Part shown: one piece after another, positions 54,474 to 64,000 of the stretch
Position numbering within the stretch: position 1 is the stretch's first letter
Layout of the letters: every line of letters starts with the position of its first letter
NCBI GenBank assembly: GCA_949318235.1
Contig: OX439131.1
Coordinates: 8,672,811-8,736,810 of the forward strand
Source of the DNA: Ecdyonurus torrentis
Taxonomy: Eukaryota > Arthropoda > Insecta > Ephemeroptera > Heptageniidae
Direction of reading: 5' to 3'
Length of the DNA stretch: 64,000 bases
Position numbers and translations under genes: made by a program
The notes under the pieces: model-generated
Databases searched by the model: none
What the model saw: the letters and a program-made list of their open reading frames with translations, nothing else
Told to the model about the DNA's origin: nothing

Positions 54474-55412
54474 TAAGAAAGAATTTCACCGTCCTTAAGC
54501 AATCAACTAGAACTATGAAAGAAAAATATAAAGACAAAACTTTTTTCGTTAAAAAAAAAAAAGAAGAAGAAGAAGAAGTTATATTATAAACCAACAAGTT
54601 TATGATAAAATAATATGAATATAATGAACATATAGCATTATAAGGCAACATTTAAATTAAAATCAAAATGCTATAGAAGTAGAAAACACAAAATTCACAA
54701 CTTTTTTCTTGGAATATTATTATGGTTTTACGTATAATTGCTTGAAAAATATTTCATAAAACTTTGTCATATGTTGTACAAGTTTATTTATTTTTAATGT
54801 GTTGATACTCTACTTATTACAGCGTTACCTCATTTATAAATTGTTTTGGTTACTGTAATGTTATGGCTTATTTAATGTGAACTGATGTAATATTCGGGCC
54901 AAGAACATGTAATATGGCTGAAATAGCCATGTATGTTTCTTAATAAACTTTTTTTTAGAGTTTAAACTTTAAAAATTACGACAAATTTATTATACTTCAA
55001 TTCAATTACAGTTACAATAATAATAATAATAATAATAATAATGTAATCTCGTAATTTCATTTTATAAAAGTAGTCCATAGAATAGTATGAACAATAAATT
55101 ATTTCTCGTTCATGTAGTATTAACAATGGCAATGGATTTTTGCATATTATTTTAAGTATAATAATAAAAGTTGAAAGTTTCCTGTAGAGTAGGCAACCTG
55201 TCGGACCCTCATTTGCGTGTCCCATTGAAAAAAGCATGTAAATAATATAAACATCTTAATTTCAACGCGAATTGTTAGCATTTGATAAATAAAAACACGC
55301 GGAAAAGAATTTTAGTGCTTTTTTGCTTGCAATCTTTTGAAAATTTAGTCAGCCTTTATCATTTAAAATTTCAGTAATTTCATTAATAAAAAATAAAAAC
55401 CCTTATTTGTAT

Positions 55413-55457
<45 letters not shown>

Positions 55458-55945
55458 GATATATCTTATTGGTTTACTTAATCGTTACTTTCACATCGGC
55501 ATTCCTTCCTTGATTAAATATTATGTTGTTAATGTAAGATGTACTTTACTGATTTGTAATTTATTAAAACATCTGTAATGCAATATTTAAATGAAATTTG
55601 TTTCATATATAAGATTTTTAATGTATACTGGCATACATATTTATAGATTAATTTTTAAATTTTGTAAGTTATATTAAATTAGAAAATTTTCTTTATATTT
55701 TAACATATCGTTATATATACATACCATGAATCATTCAATGCAATAGCATGGTGTTAAATGGCAATAAGTCTAGACGTTGGAAATAGTAATTCAAATACGA
55801 ATGCTTTACATTTAGTTAATAAAGCTAGGAGTTCACTATAACAAAATCATCAGACCAAGATTCTCTTGATCAGACTAGAGAGCAGACCAGAATCAAGAAT
55901 CAGGACCAGAGCCAGCGAGAGCGATAACTACACACCTAGCGAGAC

Positions 55946-55976
<31 letters not shown>

Positions 55977-57590
55977 CGAAGGTAGACAGAAGGCCTCTCC
56001 GCTACAAAAGATGTAGGTTATAGTTAATACGTGACACTTAGGCTACTTAAGCTTTAAGTTAGCTTATATGATCTTATTCAATACAACTGCAGCACTATGT
56101 TTGGTAATTATGTTCTATGCTGATGTATAAATTTTTATATATATCTTCCTAAAAATAAACTATTACTATATATTATTATCATAAACATAAAGTAGCAACT
56201 TTACATTTATAAAATAAATACTAAGATCCCAAGAAAAAAAACTCTCAATAATGAGTTATAATAAATATTCAAGTACAGAGAATAGAATAACTCTAATATA
56301 AAAATAAGTCACTAAAAAAATATTTTACATAATATATACATAACAATATTAACTTTAAAAATTATGAAAAAGCTAAAATGAAATGTCAAACTCTGGCATG
56401 AATGCAAAATAAATAATATTAATACCTCTTTAAAATTTATTATTACCTATTGAAGCAACCTTAAATTTCATTAAATGAAGTATTAAACCATAACATTGTT
56501 GCTATGTTATACGTTGAGAAGTAAAAAAACATTTATACTGTATTACCAAATTTCAAGCCTTTGCTAAATAATACTAATAAAAGATAAAAGCTGTAGTCTG
56601 CACCTGTATACCTATACTATAGACTTCTATTACTTATATAGTTATATATAAATTTAAGTTCTATTTTCTAAGTGGTGCACGTAGAAAGCTTATCCATCTA
56701 ATTTATACTGCCCCTCGAGGGATGATCTAACCCTTTCTGTACCTTGTGAATGTATGTATGTATGTGTGTGAGCGTGGCCAGAGGGAGCTAGTGAAACTAT
56801 GAGGCAATTTATTAATGGCTCTGATGACAGAGTGGGTTCCCTTGGCGGTGACGGATACACGAGCCTATTGATGATATTCATCAGGCTTAACTGCTCTTTG
56901 CCTGCTCGCTCGCTCGTTCGTTCGTTCGTTTGTTGGTTCGCTATATAGCTAGCTCTCCTGCCAAAGACACACACACAAATCTTTCATGCTTCCTTTATGT
57001 CAAATACTTTGTTATATATCTCTCGTATTTGATAAAAATAAAAAGTTGGACTTACAGGGGGAATAAGCAGCATACTGTACAAATACAATACAATATGAAA
57101 TAGAATTAAGCTAACAGTTTTGAGATAATAGGAAACAATTTAATTTATGGTTGAAAGGATATACCAAATTTTTTAAGTTGTTATTGATATTATTTTATAA
57201 ATGCTTCATATTAGGTATATACGGTACACGAGAAAAATTTATGTCATATCTAGATTTGATCACAATATTAAATTTTAATAATTGTCATTTTTATTTTTTA
57301 ACAGTTCAAATTCAAAGAAAAACAGATAACGAGATTGCAATCTTACATGGAAAGAATATATTACGCAATTTATGCAGCATTTATATCATTATAGCACAAA
57401 TATTGCTAAATTATAATAACAAATAATTATGCTATATGTAGAACATAATATTTATGCATAGTGTCATAGTAATTTGAAATATAGCATAATGCTGTATTAA
57501 AAAATTGTGCCAAAAATGGTCTAGCATAAAAATTATTCATTATTACGTACGTATTTGTTTTTGTTCGTGTACTGTACATATCCATATTTC

Positions 57591-57621
<31 letters not shown>

Positions 57622-58216
57622 GAAAAACAACAACTTCTAATTAAAAATAATTTATTTTCAGCTAAGTAATTGACTAAGGCAAGTAAAAATATTAGCATAA
57701 TAAGCCCATAAACGTAACGCGCATGCATGATAATCAGCGAACTTGTGTTAAGTTTTAATAATAATATTGGATTTTTAAGCAAAAAGTTTAAAATAATTTT
57801 TTGGTGGAGAATCTTGAATTTTAAAGATTTTGTTAAATTATTGTTCACAAGTATGTTACAAAACATGACAGAAAAAAAGGATTAAATTGAAAGAGTACAG
57901 ATTTCAAATTACAAAATGCTGTAAATGTAACTAAAATTATAACTATATTTAATTTATTATTTCTTTTAGCACTATATACAGTATTAACCAACCAATATTA
58001 AACAGAAATATAAATAAATAAAAATGACGCAAATAATTTCTTTAAGTAAGATTTTTATCACTTAAATCTTTCATCACATTAAAGTTTTTAATGCAACATT
58101 ATTCCACTTTTTTTTCCATATATTTTATACGAGAGACATAAAGATAAAACAAGCTATAACAACATTTATTGTAATATCAAATCTCTTTTAAATATACATT
58201 TAACGTTTCTGTTTTC

Positions 58217-58351
<135 letters not shown>

Positions 58352-58547
58352 CTTAAATACAAAACAAGCTTTCTTTATTATTATGAAAAGAAAATGAAAT
58401 AACAACACAATTACACTGATTAAAGTGTAAGAGAATAAAAGAGAGGCAATATTATATTTTATTCAGAAGCACACAGTCTATAGAGAAGTGTGTTTGTATT
58501 ACATTATGCAGTAAATTTGCATAGTGAAGTCATTTCTCAGGCATCAG

Positions 58548-58578
<31 letters not shown>

Positions 58579-58729
58579 TCTCTTCATGCAAAGCAAGTGC
58601 TTCATATACGCACTAGCTCTTCACTTTTTAAGTACCTTTTTAACATTTTAATCATTGAAATATAATGTAGAATGTAAAAAAATGCTATTCCAAATAACAA
58701 AAAGAAGAAGACAGAGATTTTGTTTTATA

Positions 58730-58763
<34 letters not shown>

Positions 58764-59749
58764 CAGAAACAGAAAGAAAGAAAGAAAGAAAGAAAATAAA
58801 AATAAAAAAATAAAAAGGAGAAAGAAGTAAAAGAAGTGTGTTTATACATAAAAAAAAAAGTTGTGCGTTATAAGCGTAGTCTTTGTTTTAAAGTGTTTTT
58901 AATATGTACAATAAATTTACGTGACCAATTTGTATAGAAATTGTATCTTGTATAACTTAAAAATTGTTGATAAAAACAAACTTTTTTTAAATGTTTTAAT
59001 TTACAATATTCTCTTGAGTAAGCTTTAAATTGCGAAGCTATTTGGGATTGATTTTCAGTGATTCGAGTCAGTAATCACATCGATAAAAATTTCCACTACA
59101 ATGATCAAAAATATGCCATAAAAATTACACTCATATCTACATGCTCATATTTTATATCATGTTCTTTAATGACTTTGGTTTTAAAATTGTTGTTATAACT
59201 AGGAAAGCTTTTTATTTTCCTATTAGAAATATATTATAAATAATTAGTATAGTATATAATACTATTGAATTGAGTGACATCAAGCTGTTATTGAAAAGAG
59301 TAAATTTTTAACTAATATTATCAGGTTTAGTAGATAAATCTGATTATCTTTTGGTTTAACAATCTTCAACTAAACTTTGAAAGAAATTTTAAGTTCCTAT
59401 CTAAATAAATTAATAAAAAAAAGCTTTGTGTGTACGTGTGTGTTTTGGTTTATTGTCATGTGTTCCAGCACGGGTTATGGACATTAAAATGTTAGCCATT
59501 AGATTAGAATGTACAATTCTTACCACTTATTATTTTCACTTTAACCTATACAATTTTTCTGTTTTGAATTTCTATGGCACGACTGTCGTTGAATTGTCAG
59601 AGTTCTTTGTTTTTAGTTAACTATTGCCCGACACTACTGACACTTTACATGTTATTGGATAAATTTGAGAACAAATACGATTTTTTAAAATTTTAGTAAC
59701 AGAGATTTTTCTCTTGATTTTTTTTTTAAATAGTGCATAGCAGAGCTAC

Positions 59750-60000
59750 TTAATGGTTGCTGATGAGGGAATAAATGTGGTCTGCATTTCTACCATAATG
59801 CGGTGACGTGAGAGGGACAGCAAGGGTGTGACTCATTCTATGTTCGTCTGCTCCGGAATTTGGTAGGCTAGCGGGGTAGAGAGCAATCCCGGCCGTGCGC
59901 GCGCGGTGCTCCACTCGACTCACTTGGGGTTGGAACTGATTTAAAGCCAGCTCTTCTTTCTCTCTCAATCGATGACAACAATGTATAGCAGACCAGCTGC
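59750..60000 (-). other. CpG-containing G+C-rich segment with a donor-like site, possible 5' exon or promoter
   Basis: About 200 bases of raised G+C, including GGCCGTGCGCGCGCGG. On the minus strand CCCCAA|GTGAGT (59924/59923) is a good intron-side donor. It would end an exon that begins right after the AC/AT/GT microsatellite, near AAGGAAGCAGCTGGTC. It could be a first exon of a minus-strand gene, perhaps the NALF-like gene, but nothing ties them together. Confidence 0.2.
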
Positions 60001-60044
60001 TTCCTTCGCGAGAAATTCACAAGACTTTTATCATAGATATTAAT

Positions 60045-60045
60045 A

Positions 60046-60138
<93 letters not shown>

Positions 60139-60142
60139 GCAC

Positions 60143-60231
<89 letters not shown>
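60045..60231 (+). repeat. Self-complementary compound microsatellite (GT)n(AT)n(AC)n
   Basis: About 26 bases of GT, 64 of AT, a short GCACGCACAC hinge, then about 90 bases of AC. Because GT and AC are reverse complements and AT is self-complementary, the whole tract is a near-perfect palindrome. Peptides predicted in all frames are artefacts. Confidence 0.96.
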
Positions 60232-60233
<2 letters not shown>

Positions 60234-60737
60234 CTCATACCAATATTTTATATTACACAAATGTTTTTTTTTTTTTTTTTTTTTTTGTAAACGTATGTAT
60301 CATTGTTAATACGGTGCGTAAATAATTTACTATTAATATTATCAATAGTATAATCACATATTTTCTTAAATTTTACAGCTCCCTCAAAACTTAAGTTCTA
60401 AGATAATAAATATAAACAATTATTATCGATTTATAATAATACATTCTTATGAAGTAAGAGTTTTCTATACCGTTTGTATAATCATTTTCTTAGTTAACAA
60501 TCGTCTAAAAATAAAAAAATAAAAGTTTTAGTTTTATTAAATACTTTTTACAAGAGAAATAAAAATTAGAATTTTATTCAGTAAAGTGCAGTGATTTAGT
60601 GAGCTCAAGAATTGGGTTGACAACTGGAGCAAATCGCTATAAAAAAGTACAGTTTGAGACGCAAAAACTTCTCGCTTGAGATGGTTTGCTTGAGCTAAAG
60701 TGTTAGAAAGTATCGTATAGACTTCTCCAGAGCTGTC

Positions 60738-60860
<123 letters not shown>

Positions 60861-61354
60861 TGCTTTAATCTATATAAGGCTAAAATTGAGTTCAAGGATT
60901 TTAAAACAAGTTTAAACTGGCGTACAAGTGGGTTAACTGATGAGGATTATATAGATTTTTTTTAACGTAAGTTTTGCAGTATTTAATTTGTGAGTATACG
61001 TTTCAAACTATGCTCTTTATAAAGTTTTGCTACCTGAATATTATAAAAAATAAAAATGTTATTGAAAGTTATTACACGTTTCTTAACCCTCGTAATAAAA
61101 CTATCAAAGCATAAGGTATTACATATAAGTATAACAGAGTCTATTCATATTTTAAATTGAAATATATTTGAATATTGTAGTTGTTGTTTTATTACCCGTC
61201 AAATGTAAAGTAATAATGTTTATAAGAGTTCATAAATTTGTGATCCTAAATTAGTGTATTATTTCTTAATTTATTTATATACTCATTATTTCTGTAAAAA
61301 AATAGCTCTATATTATAAAATAGAAAAAAAATCAACACGTATAATTTAATAGAT

Positions 61355-61640
61355 ATGAATGAGATGAGAAGGTGGATTGATGAACCGTTCTGAGATTTGT
61401 CTGGTTTAGCGTGGTCCACGCTACCACCACTGTCAGGACTGACCGGAGACATGAACAGGCCTGTCAATCCTAAACATATCTCCTACTGTTTTACCTGTGA
61501 CATCTGACATACGTACCGGCGAGGAAACAAATAAGTGCTTACCACAACCTATGAAAAAACCACGTATACCCACTGAGAAACGAACTCGTGATCTCTCGCA
61601 CATTAAATCAGCACGTATACCACGCATGCTTTCACAGGCT
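61355..61640 (-). mobile_element. tRNA-derived SINE, copy 2, diverged
   Basis: The minus-strand head AGCCTGTGAAAGCATGCG then CGAGTTCGTTTCTC is a decayed tRNA-like promoter with a damaged A box. Body blocks CGGAGACATG, CACTGTCAGGAC and TGAACCGTTCTGAGATT (plus-strand reading) align in order with CGGAGACATG, CCTACATCAGGAC and TGAACCGTCCCGAGATT of copy 1. Confidence 0.72.
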
Positions 61641-62514
61641 TAGCCTAATTCGTAATAACAAAAATTTAGACATAATAATTAAATAAAAATATAATATTTG
61701 TTACAAAATCACCTGTGGCCGCCACATTACTTAAACCCTGTGCATTTATTTTACATTTATTTATGATATATTTTATTTTTTGATATAAATAAAAATGTAT
61801 ATAGCAAATCAGAGTGCTATTTGTAAACTGTCATTTAAAGTTTGTTTTTCCTGCAGGACGAACAGGCTCAGAACTAAACAATAAATCATTTTTTATGGTC
61901 AGTGTAGCATATTTATCGTCCCCACTAATTTAAATTCCATATAAGTCTCTATACACCTATATAATATCAAAATCAATAGATACAAGTTCCCTGTAGTGTG
62001 TGTGTATATTTAGGGGGATGTTAAATCGACTGAAATATTTTTCATGTATGTATGTTGTCAGTTTCGAGGTATATCGCATTTATTTTATTTATACTTTGTT
62101 TCAGTTTTTTAAAACGTAAAATTTTTAAAACTAACTTTTAGATTATAGCATTAATTTTCAGGTCCATGCACACGTTATATGAAAACACTTTTTTAGTATC
62201 ATTATGTTATGTTATCACAATAAATAATATGAATATGAATATAAAATAATTTATATTGAGACTGTAATGTTATTTTATATAAGGATATGAAAGTTAAAAA
62301 TGTTACATAGAAATGGATGTATAGTAGAAGTTGTAGAGAATATCCAAAATACTACGTATAATGAGTACAAATTAATTACAATACAGCAAAAATCAAAGAT
62401 TGCAATACTACAAACTAGTAATACAATATACATATATTTACAATACAATTCATAGTTCGTTATCTAGAAAACATATAAATATGAGTAAATACTGTATATA
62501 TATTGACATTAGTG

Positions 62515-62586
62515 GCTCGTATAGCTCAGAGGTAGAGCATTTGGAAGTAAAACCAAGAGATTTCGGGTTCGATCGCCGGTGCGAGC
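62515..62586 (+). tRNA. tRNA-like sequence, probably a tRNA pseudogene
   Basis: A 72-base cloverleaf can be drawn. The acceptor GCTCGTA pairs with TGCGAGC (seven pairs, one G-U). The D arm is GCTC-AGAGGTA-GAGC. The anticodon stem TTTGG pairs with CCAAG, and the T arm is TCGGG-TTCGATC-GCCGG. The A box (TAGCTCAGAGG) and B box (GGTTCGATCGC) are close to consensus, and TTTT follows. Faults: the anticodon loop has eight bases (AAGTAAAA) with A where U33 is expected, and the T stem has a G-G mismatch. It may equally be a SINE head. The longer plus-strand frame across it is not a gene. Confidence 0.5.
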
Positions 62587-63700
62587 AGCTTTTGTTCAAA
62601 ATTTGTAGTAATCATATTAATATAATATATAAACTTATATAATAAATTATTTTTATTGAGAGGCCACAAAAGGTATACACACCCACCTAAATGTTCCTCT
62701 GAAATTTATATTGTATTATTAAAAATAAAATACTAATCTCATCAAAGATTTTCATCGGTACGATATTGGTTTACGACTGCTGCAAATTAGTTTATTTAAA
62801 TTATATAGTAAAAATATTTAACATTTTATTACTGCATTCAATCTCTTAAAAACCTGTTGGTACACGGATTCTTCAATTTAATTTTCATTCCCCCTTTTTT
62901 GTTGTTGCAAGTAAAAGAAGGATATTAGCGTCAGGTGGATGTAAACCAGAACTAATTTGCACTGCGCCCTGCACTTTTATTGCTCTAATCCAACCCGCCT
63001 TTAGTTTAGCAACTAGAGCGAAGGGAACATCACAGAGAAAGGGGAAACTACCTACAAAATAAAAAAGGGGGAGAACGTTTAAATATAAATTACCTAATTA
63101 TAAATTGTGACATACATTGCAAATTACTAACTTAAAATATGATGGTAAACATTTTAAATGATGTTAAATATGATAAAGAATTCAATACGTTTTTAGTTTT
63201 ATAAAATAAAGTGAATGCATGCAGATTAAATCTTAATAGCAGGAACCGTTTCTTTTTTACTATTGAAAAAAACTTCTCAATAGTAATAATATTAAAATAC
63301 TTAAATTAAAAGCATGTTTAGCAGCTTAATAGAATAATAAATTACTTTGCTGATGAATCCCGTAGGTGTAGTTCGTCGTAGTTGGCTGCGAGAAATATGA
63401 TTAATAACGTCATGTTAAAAATTTAAGGAAAATGTGAGTAAAGTACACGCATTGGAATTGTAAGTATACTAACGACTTCTTTAGTTTCGTGTCATTTTAG
63501 TAATCGTAAGCTAAAATATTATATTTTATAACGGTACGAAAAATCAAAGAAAATATGAAGCGTATACGTATAAGTTTTTTTCTTTTTATTTATTAATTTA
63601 ATGTTTATAATGACGTAATGTTTTTGTTTTTTTATAAGTACAAAAAATTATTAAGACAAAGAAAAACAACAACACATTTCTAAGAAATCCTAAAACTTAA

Positions 63701-63940
63701 AGACATACAGTATATCACATAAAACAACATGTTCTTTATAATGATTACACACAAAATGGGATGCACAAAACTGATGAGCAGTTTTTACCAAAATGTAAAT
63801 GTGGCCCCATAAGAGAGTGTGAAACTACTTTTAAATATGCAAGTTGCGTGAGTATTTTTGTTTGTGACGTCATTCAGAAACAGGCAAAGATTAGTATGAA
63901 AATGTTGCGTGGGTTGCATAAATCAAACTTTTCTGATACG
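63701..63940 (-). mobile_element. MITE family D, diverged copy 3, incomplete
   Basis: In inverse orientation, TTAA (63697-63700) is followed by AGACATACAG, CACATAAAACAACA and AAATGGGATGCACAAAACT. Then come TTTTTACCAAAATGTAAATG, TGTGACGTCA and TAGTATGAAAATGTTG, each paralleling the reverse complement of copies 1 and 2. Similarity fades near 63940, before the window edge. A 76-codon plus-strand frame here (MHKTDEQFLPKCKCG start) is just this repeat and should not be called a gene. Confidence 0.72.
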
Positions 63941-64000
63941 GCGCGACTCAAAATTCGAAGAATAAATAGAGCATTGATGCAGGCGGAATGAAAAATTAAA

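Noticed and set aside
56690..56974. A 94-codon minus-strand frame with a TATATAGC motif nearby
   Set aside because: Partly driven by ATGT and CGTT simple repeats; no homology or splice support.
57151..57426. A 91-codon plus-strand hydrophobic frame
   Set aside because: AT-rich codons give Leu, Ile and Phe by default; no motif or context supports a gene.
63761..63991. A 76-codon frame without simple repeats
   Set aside because: It lies inside an inverted, diverged copy of MITE family D; the same stretch in the other copies is not open.

Overview
This is a window from an animal nuclear genome, very A+T-rich and low in genes. It holds spliced genes, many MITEs, tRNA-derived SINEs and very long AT, AG/TC and AC microsatellites. 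There are no prokaryotic operons, CRISPR arrays, phage or viral genes. The lysine-rich N-terminal extension on ribosomal protein eL33 and the asparagine- and glutamine-rich insertions in the second gene point to an arthropod, probably an insect. The sequence alone does not allow a species call.

Two genes are supported, both on the minus strand. (1) 1-2206 is the 5' part of the gene for ribosomal protein eL33 (RpL35A). It comprises a probable noncoding first exon near 2166-2206, the first coding exon at 1325-1603, and a partial second coding exon at 1-89 that runs off the left edge. One intron carries a 460-bp palindromic MITE. (2) 17547-21125 holds the last two exons of a NALF1/FAM155-type gene (NLF-1 family, the cysteine-rich auxiliary protein of the sodium leak channel NALCN). 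Exon 20855-21125 and exon 17547-18562 join in phase across a 2.3-kb intron. The last exon continues the cysteine-rich domain into about 280 codons of N-, S- and Q-rich sequence and a C-terminal hydrophobic segment. Its 5' exons were not found. The rest of the window to 64000 is probably its upstream intron or intergenic DNA.

Layout: 1-2.3 kb, eL33 and promoter. 2.6-3.8 kb, a cluster of three different DNA-transposon remnants. 3.8-17.5 kb, AT-rich intergenic DNA with a pyrimidine-rich island at 11.2-11.7 kb. 17.5-21.1 kb, NALF-like exons. 21.1-64 kb, AT-rich DNA with paired MITE copies (families B, C, D and P), two copies of one SINE family (32.1 and 61.4 kb), a tRNA-like pseudogene (62.5 kb) and about 20 long microsatellites.

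I see no previously undescribed multi-gene system. The most useful leads are the NALF-like gene with its asparagine-rich tail, TTAA-flanked MITEs with non-piggyBac ends, an excess of the perfect CRE palindrome TGACGTCA (partly carried by MITEs), the SINE family, and a structured G+C-elevated segment in an eL33 intron that could be a snoRNA.
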